Notes under the pieces: generated by a model | Database searches by the model: none | The model's input: only the letters and a program-made list of their open reading frames with translations | What the model was told of the DNA's origin: nothing | Position numbers and translations under genes: made by a program | Part shown: piece by piece, positions 24,186 through 36,965 of the stretch | How positions within the stretch are numbered: the stretch's first letter is position 1 | How the letters are laid out: each line of letters begins with the position of its first letter | Origin: Phoebastria nigripes | Taxonomy: Eukaryota > Chordata > Aves > Procellariiformes > Diomedeidae | Assembly (NCBI GenBank): GCA_035582835.1 | Contig: JAYKAV010002949.1 | Location: forward strand, 386,653 to 450,652 | DNA length: 64,000 nucleotides | Reading direction: 5' to 3'

Positions 24186-27100
24186 CCAAATTTCAGGCAC
24201 TTGTGTTTTGTGAACATTATGAGCAGCTGGCACTTCTGCTGATGGTTATAAATTCCTCGTTTTACACTGATCTCACTCCAGGCTGTATAAAAATGTGTAT
24301 ATGCTTTTCTTGGAGATAATATGAAATTTAGCATATCAAAAGCAAGTCATGGAAACTTAAAATTACTGTGCTGTATTGCTAATTGGTGAAAAAAAGTAAC
24401 TGCATCCTATCCAAAACATGCCCAGTTATACAGAATTGCTTTTTTAGGAATCAAGGATTGTTTGAGGTTGATTAAAACTTTAAGAAGTCTGTGCTCAGTA
24501 GGTTTATGTTAGTTGGAACTGTAACTGCTGTAGGATGTCTCCAGTGGATAGCAGTTGGTACACATACCTATGCAGTACACTTTGGACAGTATTCTTCTGC
24601 TTACTAAATGTATCTGTAGAACCATTTTGTCTAAATTACTATACTCAATGTAAAAATATGGCCCACTTTGAATTTAACAAAAAGGGATTAAAGTCTATCA
24701 AGCTGGCATAGTTAACACCTTTTCTGAAGGAGAGGCTATTTTTATTAATATTACTTAAAAAGAACTCTTCCAAGTTTCTACCTTGTGACATAGTCTTACA
24801 CTATGTTGTTGGAAGAAATCTCAAGACTTTGATCANGGAAAACTCTGCAGTTACCTTGTCATAAGAAGATGCTTTATCAAGCCAAATTGCTGACCTGTAG
24901 GCTTTTCAGACAGAGATGCAATGCTTAAACTTTTAACTCTCTCTTAAGTGAACTAATCAATGTAAACAAGGTAATTTTTGCAGAATCATTGCAGATTTGT
25001 TCTTGTGTCTACACAAATGTGAGACTGCAGTAATTCAAGCATGTCAGCTTTTTAGAAAATTAATCTGTAGCTAGCTCTATATAAATTGTTATTCCAGTTT
25101 CTGAGACTCTCATTGTGATGCAAAATTTGCATAAAGGATTGCACCTGTTTAGGCAGCTTCTGAAACAAATGGGTGTAGGATTTTTTGGCATAAATCCGTC
25201 TGACTGATCTGAAGCCAGTGTCATGACTACAGAAGTGAATGTTAACTTGAGTGCTGATTATGCATTCACCCAGCAGCTGAAAGGTAGGTCGTGGAAAAAG
25301 AATATATCTGTCTGAACACAACTTCTTTCCATAAATTCAAGGCAAAGTATTTGCCTAATCTTCTGTAGTTAATGTTGATATTCTAATTGCATAAAATTAA
25401 AGGGGTTTCATTGGCCTTTTGTAAACTTCTATAGCACTGTACTTAACTATTCTTCCTTGGTCAGAGAAATCTTATGTGAAACACTTTTGATAACAGTCTT
25501 GAAGCAAAGTATTTTCCTGTAACTATTGAGTTATCTTGTTTGTGATGTGGATATCATTCAGACTTTGCAGCTGTATTAGTTTGTTAGATCAGAGCCAGGT
25601 ATTTATACTTACTTCATTTTTTGCTCAACCTCTTGGTACTGCTGAACCAATTGGGAATTGAATATGATATTCTTTGACTACTTGTCTTGCTCTCTGAACA
25701 TGATCAGCTATTTATAGAACACTTGCACACTGCAGAAGCAACTGCATGCAGTAATGCTCTACAGCTGCTAAAGACTTGCAATGAGATTGACTCTATGTAT
25801 ATCCTGTAATTTGAGGATTTTATAAAAACTAAAATTTCTACGACAATAAAAGGAGTGTTAAATGTAATTTGCTAGGCTCTTCAAGCTTATTTTCTCTCTA
25901 ACAGAACATACTGATGCTTGAACCTGGAAGTTGAGCAGAATGCTGTCCTGCATGTATGTGTGCATGTTCTTATATTCCCACTGCTGCTTCTGAATTGGGA
26001 CATAATGAATTGTGCATTTCTAAATTATTTTATAGGGAAATTGTGCCTTCTAAAGCGCAAAAATTTGTGACCCTTTCCTTCCAAATTTAAACCAAGAATA
26101 AGCACTGCAACAATGATATCTAATCAGAGCAGAAATCTAGACCTGTTTCTTCTTGCCATTTCAATTCTTCAGTACTGTTCTAGACCCTCTTTCATGTTAT
26201 ATGGTGTATTTTTTGAGTGGTGACATCAGACTCTGTTCAGCTCTTTGCACCACTGTGATTTAAAAATGAATTTGGTCATGTAAGTTGGTCCCCCATACTG
26301 GGAGTGGAAGGCAAATAAATACTTTCGTAATTAGCGTAAGCAAAATAACATGTTACTTCTAAGCAAATTTTTGTGGTCTAAGACTGCTGTTATGGGTGCA
26401 GTCTACTGTTCCTTCAATTGTATGCTGTCATTAAATTAGAGGAGAGTCTAAATTGGATCTGATGTATTGCAACTAACTGAAGAATGACTAAGTCTTGAGA
26501 TCCAACTCTATGAATGGACGAGGAAGATTAAAAGGAATAAGTGAATGAGATTTCAGTAAGTAGAGAGTTGGAAGACAGTGCCATGAAGTAGAGCTTACAT
26601 GTGGATACTGAATTTCTTGTTAACTCTTTCTATTAAGTCTTAAAAATGGATCAAGAGGAGGAAGATGTTTCATAAATGGGATTTGATTTGATTTGGCTAG
26701 TAGTATATCCTTGGCTTTGCAAGGAGTTGCTTGACAAATGAGGCCTGGATTTTACTTATGGCCTGGTAAAACTTACCTCTCTGATGTGCCAAGAAAACAT
26801 GGAACAATGGGGTAAGAATAACTTCCAAGCAAAATAAATAGGGCAGCTGACCTGCACTCTGCATCAACTTTGATTTTTACTGTAGCCTTTAGGCTGCCTA
26901 AGTGATAACACTGGGTTTACTCAATGCTGGCAAAAACATCTTGTCCTTGTACCTGCTTCCTTACCACAGTTTGTGACTGTTTTTATACTAATGATTAAAT
27001 TAAACACATGAAATGCTGGTTGTGTCCTGATAGCTTGAGATTTTTCTGGTGAAAAGAACTGTACGTTCATGCTGCTGTGCTGTCAACAGCTAGCTGCGAT

Positions 27101-27739
27101 GCAGAGGCTGTAAGAAGTTTGTGGTAGTAGAGAAATTTTGCAACTACCATAAAATGCCTGCCAACCCCAGCTGTGAAGCAGAGGAGTTTTTGTCCTACTG
27201 AAAGGTTTCTGCTGGTATAAATCATGCTGGTCATTGTTTTTATCGTCTTGGCTTTCATAAGTCAAAGTGCTGTTGCATAAATTCTGTGGGTAGACCTACC
27301 CCTTGCTGTGGAAAAGCTTGCTGTAGAAGTGATGCTCCAGCGTAAGACTTGTCTGTTCTCACCTGTAGATAAATAAAGCATCAGGACCCACAAGGTCTGT
27401 TGGAGTAGCTAATGCCAGTTGGGATTTCTTAAACACAAAGTAATTCACTAATGCATCCATCCTTTCCTTTATTGTTTTTTATTTAATTTTATACTTTTAT
27501 TGTCACTTTTGTGCTGTCAGTTTTATGTTTTGCTTCCTTCTTTGATGGATGTTCAAGGGGAGCGATATCCATTAATATTTTAAGTTACATGTTTTAAGGA
27601 TTTTTTTTTTTTAATATATTATAGCCATGAGCCACTACTTGCTCCAACATTTTTTGAGCTGCTAACTATATATGTGATAGTACTGTCCAAACAAGTAATG
27701 TAGCTGGTTATTTTGTACAGTCTGTATTGGACATTTTTG

Positions 27740-27960
27740 TTGTTAGGCGCCTGTATTGCAACGTTTGCTGTACAGATCCCTTTTTAGTTAAGGAAGTACG
27801 TTCTTGCCCATTTTGTGACAGGAACTGAGGCATGGAAGGAAAGAGCACTCGCCTGAGGCGATGCAAGAGCTCTGGCAGAGCAGGAAGTAGAAAAAAGAGT
27901 TGGACAAGAGTCCAGGTGGAACTGTGATTTGTTTCTACACCACATATGACTTCTTGGTCC
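27740..27960 (-). repeat. Old MIR-like SINE remnant
   Basis: The + strand words 'aactgaggcatggaaggaaa', 'tcgcctgaggcgatgcaaga' and 'ctctggcagagcaggaagta' follow the order of the reverse complement of an amniote MIR-like or tRNA-SINE core and tail ('ACTGAGGCACAGAG... GGTCACACAG... GGCAGAGC.GG.A'). It is diverged, with approximate limits. It could also be the tail of a related LINE. Confidence 0.45.
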
Positions 27961-29053
27961 TGTTTCCAAAATGGTACTAACTGCTGCTTAAACAGTTTCA
28001 AAAATACTGTACCTTATGGTGCTCACTTTAAGGGTAGCAAAGACCATTGAACTAGAACAGCATGTTCTTTTAAAGCAATGTCAACAGTTGATTCCCATGT
28101 GCAAGAGCTAGGTATGGCCCCTGGTATCTTCAACTTTCTGATGAGGAAAAATAATGCAACAGANTAACATCTAGCACTTACATGCTACATGTTAGTAGGG
28201 TATGCTGGTCTGTTGTAATTGTCTATAATTTTTAATTGCTGCAGTGCAACTATTTGTGGTTAAACTATACTGAAATTGGTTAGTGTATATTTGTACTGTA
28301 ACCTTAATGTGCTATAAGTTTCTTAAAATCACAGGAAGAGTCAGGCCTTGCTGTTTTAAATTGCCTTTTAAGGATAGAACCTTAAGCAATCTTTTATTTC
28401 AAAGATGCATTATCAGTATGGATAATGTAATTGAATTTAATCTTAAATGTGGATTCAAAAATATCTTTTTCATAAAATGTCAGCATTGCTTATTGACTTT
28501 TCTGCAGAAGCTAGCTCTGTGGTAATAGCAGATATTGTGCAGGTAAGGGAGTTTCATTGCTTAGTTCCGTGCCGTCCAGATGGTACAAACTTCTAAAATG
28601 AATTGAAAAATTCATCTTTTACTTGTATTCAAGGACTGAGGCACAAAATGCTAATGTAAGGGCTCAGAGGGGAAATATAGTTCTCCTGCATATTTGAGAA
28701 AATGTGAAGCCCTTTGAAGAAAATCTAATAAACATAATAATCACAGGCTGCTGACACTAAGGAAAAAGTACCTCATTCGCTCTTTATTTTATGCAGCGAT
28801 TTACTGGTCCCTACTGATTTTCAAATTGGATCACTGCAGTAAATTATCCATGCCAGTACCTGTGAAAGAAAGCACTGGGATCCATATTTGTTTAGTGCTG
28901 TGCTTAAATCAGCAAGAATGATAAATATGATGGTATGAAATTGGAAATATCAAGGGCCTTTCTCAGTGAACGAGCAAGTATCTCTATTTGTAATTTATTG
29001 TGACCCTTTTTCATTGTATGTGCTTTGTATGTCCAATGTTTATTTCAAAACAA

Positions 29054-29059
29054 ATTAAA
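29054..29059 (+). terminator. TMEM33: Candidate distal poly(A) signal of TMEM33
   Basis: ATTAAA is followed within 30 bases by a T/G-rich stretch (ttgttttctg, ggttttgttg) and preceded by two tgtatg words that could bind the CFIm complex. This arrangement is typical of a used vertebrate cleavage site. Confidence 0.4.
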
Positions 29060-29099
29060 TTGTTTTCTGTATTGATACAGCTATGGTTTTGTTGATGTT

Positions 29100-32000
29100 C
29101 TTGAAATCAAATTGTATAGGTTTTTTTCTGGATTTAAAATAATACCAATGTTGTGTTGCAAAACTGCACTTGTTTAAGTTCAAATCTCTGAGTTTGAGTT
29201 ACTGACCAACAGCTTTCCATGTTAAATGTTCTAGGTGCGTGTTGGGTGGGTTTTGGTTTTGGGGTTTTTTTTGTGTGTTCAGTGCAGGATGCAGTGAGCT
29301 ACTGCGGCTTCTCATTTGTTTTTTCTAGAGAAAAAGGAAGATTAAGCTGTATATCAAAACCAAAAAAAGTTGATCCCTGTCTTTAAGTCATTGGAGCTAT
29401 TCTGCTTTACACGTGGCATAGGTAACACCAAGTCCTGTGAAAAAATTTACCTACGTGCTCAGTTTACTGCCATATTTTGAGTGCAGGTGTTAATAGAGAA
29501 AGCTGACTGTACAGCTGTGTTTTGGCAGGAGTCCTGTCCCTTTAATCTTAAAATAGGTTACTTTGTGACTGATTACATCCCACTACCTAAATAAGTGCCA
29601 CTGCTGAACTGAAAATGAGTCGTAGCTAGCGCTTGATTACTTGGAATTTATATCAGTATAATAATAATTTGTTTGCAACTAGTAAGCAAAATTGTAAACC
29701 AGTGCTGTTAATAGTGTGACTCTGTTACCCTCCTCTTGTGCGCTAGGCTTGGCTCGTTTGTGATGGCATGTTAAATAGCTGACTTCTGTTCAACCCCAGT
29801 GCCAACCAGACAGGCTTTATTCTACCATAGCTGGCTACCACCATACAGCTGTGGTTTTGTAGAAGCAGTAGTGNGGATTGTAGTCTGAGGAGACATGAAA
29901 GACTTTGCTTTTAAAAGAAAGCAATGGCTAATTTGAGTTCATCTCCCTTTATTCCGGTTTCCTTGTGCCTGACCATGATATCTTGCCTGTGAGGNGAGTG
30001 AAGTGTTACAGCAGGCCAGACTCCTGCCTGGGGTGAGGAAACTGGTTTCCTTGAGAACAAGCACGGATCATGGTATTTTCATTTGCTGTGTGTGTTCCTA
30101 TGAATGTTCGCACATGCACCTTTGCCAATGTGAAGAGCAAGAGTATGTTGGATGAAGATGGTTGCATGATGCATCAGTTGGTTGAGATATTTCACAGGAA
30201 AATTAAGCTGATAATCCAAAGTGATAAAGGTGTGGGGCTAGATTATCTGCAAGGGTTAAAGCAATGTCAGCTATAGTTTTCACAAAGGTAGAAATGTAAT
30301 AGAAGGAGAAGGAAGAATGGGGAGAAAAATAATGAGAATGCAGAAGAGTTCAGCTCTATGTGATAAAAAGAGGTATGGAAATCCTACTGGGTGCTTTCTT
30401 GAAAACACCAAATTCACCGTTCATGGTTTTATGCCATCAGTATCCTCTGGATAGTACTTAAGTTTCATAGCTGTGAATTATTTCTAATTTAGTCTCTATT
30501 AAAATACTATTGGAATAGCATGTTCAGATGCTGCCACATTGTACAAGAGCTGACAGGCTGATCTTGGTTTACTTAAAATGGAAAACAGCTGCAGTGGAAC
30601 TATGTGTTCTTGTCCATTATGTCTGAAGCTCCTGTAGTGGAAAAGTGGAGAAATAAACATTTACTATGGTCTATGTTGCTACTGGGCTTCTTGGCTGTTT
30701 TTTTTTTAAGCTTTTCTCTTTCCATGTTGCTTTGCTACATTTTTATATTGGCAATCTAGGGGAAGATATCATATGTGCAACTGCATGTGGTTTTGTTCTG
30801 ATGTATGTTTGCTTCTGTGTGCAAAGACACATAGGGAACATGATATTCGTAACTTAGCATTTTAACATTTTTGGATTTAATTTTTTAATCTAGAAAATCT
30901 GACCAAACAGTGTTTTGAGGTGACAGATGTTTGCCTATTATAATCCCTTTCAACATACTTTCTGCTATAGCAACTTCGGGTAGGTTCTGACTAAAGCACA
31001 ACAAAAATCATTGTGAATCCTTTCAGTGATAAAGTTTTAAATCAAAGCCATTATTAGCAAGTTTTTTTTGTAATGGCAGATGGAAATCTAAAGTTGACTT
31101 TCTGAATTCTCATGTGTCCACTGGCATTTTATCATTTGTATAGCTGTATAATACAGAGAAATATTGAAACCTTAGAAACTACAGCTGTAGCATCAAGCAT
31201 TAGTTCAGCATGCATTTGTTGAACATCCAGTGGTTCTATTTACATTTTTAATTCTCTCAATTTTTTTAACATCACTCTGGGGCAGAGGTAAGCAAGACGT
31301 TTGGTTGCATCAATGTATATGTGCTGTGGATCGATGGTGTGTATGTATACTTACAGCAGCAGATAGATGACTAAATAAAACTTAATATTTTGAGGTTTTT
31401 TTGCCATTTGGATATGTTAATACATTTTGCTCTTTATAATTAAAAAGCCTCTTCCTGTCCTCTGCCAGCTTCTCTCTTTGCAGTGCATTACACATTTGTA
31501 AGGGAAATTGTTTTTTAAAAAGATTCTTGCACTGCAGAGGTGCTCCTAATATCTTGCCTTTATACACTTCAAAAGTACTAGTCAAGCTTATTTCACATTC
31601 TTGTAATCAAATTTTTTTTCTTACAAGCAAAAGAATCAAGCTGCTTTTAAGCTGGTCCTTGATTTGTTCGTGTAAGAGACTGTAGGACAGGTGGTGTAGC
31701 AGGAGACTAGACCTGATGATGCAGGAAGCTTCCTCCAGTCCTGTATTCCTGTGCATGTCTGCATATTACTGTAGAGATAAGAGTAGTTGTTTCAATATAT
31801 TACCTATTATGTACCTAGTATTGTTTTTAAGAATTTTAAACTAGCTTTCTGCTTTAAGATGAAGAAGAGTGCTGCTAACCTTAAGAGTTCTTTTTTTCTC
31901 ACTCAAAGGCTGGAAATTTTATTTGATGATATGATTTGGTCAGCTGAAATGAAATGGAATTCTTCTTCCATGTGCTAATTTTATTCCAAACCACTGACCT

Positions 32001-35000
32001 CTAGTGGCTGGTTTGCAACTATGACGCAAAACATTTTAGCAATTTAATGTGCTCCTCGTGTGTCTGTTGGCTACAGGAGAGTCTTTTTCCCTTTAAGTTT
32101 CTCAGGAGAATAATGTCTCTTCACGATTTATTGCACTTTGGCTTTGCAAATATGTATCTGCCTTATGCATTAGAAAGGAGATCAAAAGAAAACCAGATTT
32201 ATGCTTAAGGTTTCTTTAAAGAAGTAACTACTCACAAGCCCAAATGTTCATTGTGATTGTTGGGAAGCTAAAAGACCCTATCATCTGTGAGAGCATCCCA
32301 TAATAAAGATCTTAAAACATTTATTGTCAAATCTTTGCAGTCATAAAGCATGGTAATTATATTAGCAGAATCCTTATTCCTTTTTGCTTAGGATGTTGCT
32401 GCTTTACAACTGAAGTCTTTCCTACCTGTGTGTGGGATTATCGATACAGGAACAATAATATTTTCATCTTTTCCCTGCATAACCATGAAGCGCACATTTC
32501 TGGATATACGTTATATGAATCTTTGCCTTTTCCCTAATTTGATTATAGCTGCATGTGTCCCAGTATAACTCCCATTGATTTTTGTTGAGATGGGCAAGCG
32601 AATCTCCATTCCCCAGTGGGAGAGCAAATTCTTTAAAAGTGTAATGCCTCCCTTCAGGAAAACAGAGTATTGGGTTGCTAAAAGGAGTGCCTGCATTGGC
32701 ATGTTAAATCAGAGCCATATGGGTTTTTTTAAGTTAATCCCCTGATTGTTCTTATTACCATGAAACCAAACTGGAATGTCTGCTCTAGGCTTACTCCTAA
32801 TGAGCTCTAGTCTCTGTCAGGGACGCAGGGCCTGACCGGTGTGGGGGCTGCATTAATGCCAAGTTCTCCCATGTGTACCAAGTGCATGTGGCAATGGAGG
32901 GCTTCCAAACTGTGGAGAAAACAGGTGGTGTCCTGAGGTCTTTTGAGCACTAAATAAAGGGCCAAATGATATATCTGCCTCCGTGACTGCTGTTAATCTC
33001 TAGCCCTCAAAGTTTATCCCATCTTTCTCCTATCCTGATATTCCTTCCCTTTACTTGTCCTATCTCCTGTTGTCTGCTCTTGTGAAACCCTTTCTCTCTT
33101 CTGGAATTCCCTCCTTCTGCTTCATTATACTCCCACTTCGACTGATTCTGCAGTACTGATGTCAGCTGAGCCTCCCAGAAGATCTGGCATGTGTCACCTG
33201 GGTTCCCGAGGAAAGCATGTGGTTGCCAGCCTGTGCTGTGCAGGGCTGCAGGCAGCAGCAGGAGGTCACTGGCCACCTGGCTGCTGCTGGGGTCAAAAGG
33301 GCTGGTTGAGCACTGCTGCGCGCAGTTCAAGAAACTGAAGATGACTCTGCTGGTGTTCAGGTGAATGAACTGCATGTGAATAATCGAAAACACTTATCCA
33401 CGTGCTGGAAATGAAAGATATTTACTTCTAGTTCATGTTGATCTTTGACCCAGTGACCATGAAAGAACTTTACGGACCTATGTGACTCGGAGTGGTGTTA
33501 CGCAGACTTCTGTGGATTCACCATTTTGTGCTTTGGAAGNGTGATTCCCCTCATGCACCTGCCCACCACAAAATATTTTCTCTTTTTCTGTTAATTTAAA
33601 TATTTTACCTGAAAAACTTAAAGGCTGTTTGGGATCAATCTACACTTTATGTATTCATACTTTTTTTTTAACTATAAGTAAGTATTTGCTTGGTGTTAAA
33701 CAATATATGTGTAGTATCATAAAAGGTACAAAATCAAAACAGTCTTCCCCTTTTAAAAACCTTGCTATGCTGTATGAAAGACACACAAGGCAGGATGTTA
33801 TGGGAATCCCAAAGAGTAATTCAAACTGTATTAAGTCATTACCTCAGCTCTTGCTGCTGATCTGGGGACATTGCAAGTCTGCTCCACTGTATGAACTTGA
33901 AATCTTTAATGAATTTCAGATTCAAAAATATTCAAATTGGCTTTATATTGCACCATTTTTCATATAAGGAACACTAAAATCTTTCACTGTATATTAGCCT
34001 TTACGTATCACAGATTTCTTGCTAGATAGTAACATTGGAGAATTTCATCATGATGTACTGTTGTAGCTCGAGTAATCCAGTCAGTTAGTTACTTCTTCTA
34101 AATAAACAGGCGTGAGGAAAAAAGTTTCCAAAGGTCTATATTTCAATCCAGTTGCCTGTCTTTACTTAGAACTGCTTACAGATGAAGAAACTTTTCAAGC
34201 GTCTCCATAAAGCAGGTTCTAAATCTTAAAAGATTGTACCCACACACTCCCTGTCCTTCCTGAGGACCTTTATATAACGTGGTAAAGCAACTTAACCTTA
34301 TAAGTTTTTACTGACAAGGTAATATGCTTTATACAACGAGGTTCCAGAGTTTTTGCAAAAGGATGCCTGAGGACATGACTCCGCTACAGTAGCCAGCCTC
34401 CCTCTTCTTATGAGCAATATATCAAGCTCTTCACACAGTAGGTATATGAGCAACCTCTGTCCCCTAACCAGAGGTTCAGATGGCACAGAAGCCCCTGTAC
34501 AAGCATGGCATATATAAATAATCATTTTTTTTTTATCAGGTCATTTTAGCAACTTGAATGTGAATGAGATTTTCTTTTTTTTTTTTTCTTTAAACTGGCT
34601 TGATTTTATGAAATATGGGCTTAAAATAGCTATTGAATAACCATTATTCACAATTAAACTTTAGGATGCAATTCCACCTATATTGAATGAAAATGTTGCC
34701 ACTCAAAGAGAAACAAGATCTCACCTATTCTCTATGGCTATATACAGTAGTTTTTGCCGTAGGCAAAAAGTTGTTTAATATAGTTTGGATATGCTGAAAT
34801 ATGTAAACAGTTCCCTATCATTTAGGGTGTTTCTCCACTCATTGCTAGTGATTGATAACTAATGGTTGTGATGCTCATAAATAAGGATTTGAGACTTTTG
34901 TCTTAGGATGCTGCAGCTACATGCCATGAGGCATGGTAATTCATTATCAATTGCTTTATGTACTTGGCTATCCCACACTGAATGGGCTGTTATTGATGTT

Positions 35001-36450
35001 CTTTTGCTTGTTCTTTGTCTCCTTCCTCAGGTTTCAGTATTTATCGATAGAAAGGTTCATGCAGAGCCCTTGATCATGTAAATCCTGGTTGACCGCCACA
35101 CTGGTAGTATCTATTAATCTGTCTACGGTATTCCAGCTTTATTATTTTCCTTCCTGTTTCATATTTACAACAACAAAACCAGACAAGGCAAATTCAGTTA
35201 TTCAGCTGGATAGAAGAATATGAAATTGTTTAGTAATTCCATTTGGTTTTGGATAGGAAATGATAAACCTAAAGAAAAATATTTTTAGAAGTAATGCAAC
35301 AGTTAGCATCTCTTCTAGAGTATAGCAGAAACTCTTCAGGAATTACAAATGTTTCAAGAATTTCTATATTCTTTCAAATATCTTTAGGTAGGGAAAAGAA
35401 AGGGCACTCTGTTAACCTCATGTTTCTTCTTTTTTTACTGTTAGGCTCTTGCCAAAGTAACAAGCAGCCAGCAAAACATACATCAGCTGCATGTTAGACC
35501 CCAACTAAAATTGGTGAATTGACCTCACCTTTGCTACTTTACAACTTGCAGTGAATTTAGTATTTAACTCCATTGCTGTACATCTGGTACTTAATGATAG
35601 AGCATCTGTTGCAATACTCCTGATCCACCTGGTATGGCTGTGATTGGACTACTGGGAAGATGGGTGTTAATTATTTTATGCAAGTATTTTACCTGAATCT
35701 GCCTCCATCGGGCTTCTAGGAAAACTCGTATTGGCAATGCTAATCACTAGCTGGCTGGTAAAGAAGTTATGTGCCAGCAAACCTTGTTCAAAATCTAATT
35801 GGGTATGTTAAGACAGGCACCGTAATAATTCTCCTCAGCAGTCAAATGCTTTCTGGATTATCAGGTACATTAATTATCCAAATTCCCTGCCAAGTTAACT
35901 TCTGGTGAGCTCTCATGTTCCTCACAGCGCGCAAATGAAGACAAGGAAGCCAGAGACATTTTGTCAGTCATATAAACTAACATCAAAGCTATCCTGGAAA
36001 AAACTTAAAATTGCTCAAACGCTTTTTTGTAAAAAAGGGTGTAATCTGATGCTGGTGGGGCTAATTACATGCATGGTCCTGAGCCAGGCTGTAGGTGAGA
36101 AGAGCAGGAGGTGTCACAGCAGGGCTGGGATGGGTCAAAGACGACATCACAACCCTCTGACTGCGGGATCATCCGCAGGGCACTCCGGAGAAAGAAGTAA
36201 GTTTTTTTGTTAGGTTTTGCGTTATCAGCACTGACCCGGGGAGCGCGTTTTAGGGGAGACCTAGGGGTAGGGAAGAGCATTTTCACGTAAAAATCTTGCC
36301 AACAGATTTAGCATACGTGTTTTAATGCTGTTATCTATAAAACCATATTGTTACGTGTTTTTACCTGTGCTAACAAACTTAGCATACATACGTATGTTAC
36401 ACACACACGTATATGTTATCTCTTTATCACGAGCAGTAACTTAGCAGTTC
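29100..36450. other. Intergenic DNA between TMEM33 and SLC30A9
   Basis: No exon with splice context or recognisable protein was found. A degraded CR1 tail lies at 31700-31755. Open frames at 33007-33393 (minus, 128 codons) and 33629-33967 (plus, 112 codons) lack recognisable domains and look like chance. T-runs occur at about 33660 and 34570. The DCAF4L1 retrogene that lies between these genes in human is not seen here. Confidence 0.55.
31700..31755 (+). mobile_element. Degraded CR1 3'-end fragment
   Basis: 'aggagactagacctgatgat', then 'gaagcttcctccagtcctgt' and 'attcctgtg' resemble the CR1 3' end 'GACTAGATGA... CTTCCAGTCCT.TGATTCTATG' in direct orientation. It is short and diverged. Confidence 0.55.
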
Positions 36451-36633
36451 CTGAGCAGGAGCCGCTCCCGACGCGTACTCCAAACGCAGCCCCGCCGGGC
36501 GGGAATCAGGGCCGAGCCGGTTTCAAACGCCAGCCCGGCGTGGGGCCGCCCCCTGCCTCGGAGGCGCCTCCTCCGCGGCAGGGCCTCGCCCGCCGTAGGC
36601 GCGGAAGGGAGGGGAGGCGCGGCGGAGGCGGAG

Positions 36634-36654
36634 GCGCTGCGCGCAGGCGCAGCG
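36634..36654. promoter_or_regulatory. NRF1-like palindromic site
   Basis: The arms gcgctgcgc (36634-36642) and gcgcagcg (36647-36654) are inverted copies around gcag. The sequence approximates the NRF1 consensus YGCGCAYGCGCR. NRF1 drives many nuclear genes for mitochondrial proteins, which would suit SLC30A9, but occupancy is inference. Confidence 0.5.
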
Positions 36655-36868
36655 GGAGGGGCGGGTGAGTCAGCGGCGGCCGCTGGGCGTCGCGCCCGCC
36701 CGGGTGCCGCGGCGCCGCCCACTGCCGGCCTCCCGGCTACCGCTGCCGCCCGGGGCCAGCGGGGCACGCGCCGCAGCCGCGCCAGCCTTCTCCGATGCGA
36801 ATCGCCGGCCGCTCGCCGGCCGCTGGCGTGCGGCGGGGAGCGGCCAGGCTCCGTGTGCGGTCGCCGCC

Positions 36869-36965
36869 ATGATGCCGGCCCTGACCGCCCAGCGGCGGGG
36901 CTGCCGCGGCCTCTACCGCCTGTACCTGCGGTGCCAGGCGGCGCCGCTCCCCCGCGCCTGCCACG
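36869..36965 (+). CDS. SLC30A9: SLC30A9 coding exon 1
   Basis: Starts at the first of two tandem ATGs in a gccgccATG context. Encodes residues 1-32, Arg-rich and without acidic residues, as in a mitochondrial targeting peptide. Donor gtgagt, phase 1. Confidence 0.9.

Larger units (their letters stand above)
24186..29090 (+). other. TMEM33: Putative long 3' UTR of TMEM33
   Basis: No gene is visible between the TMEM33 stop and about 29 kb. TMEM33 mRNAs in other vertebrates have long 3' UTRs. Possible poly(A) signals include AATAAA at 25845 and 28727. The strongest composite site is ATTAAA at 29054-29059, which has TGTA words upstream (28990-29035) and T/G-rich sequence downstream. The extent is inference; transcripts ending earlier are equally possible. 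Confidence 0.45.

Noticed and set aside
33007..33393. 128-codon minus-strand open frame
   Set aside because: No recognisable domain, no splice or promoter context, and an irregular composition. Treated as chance.
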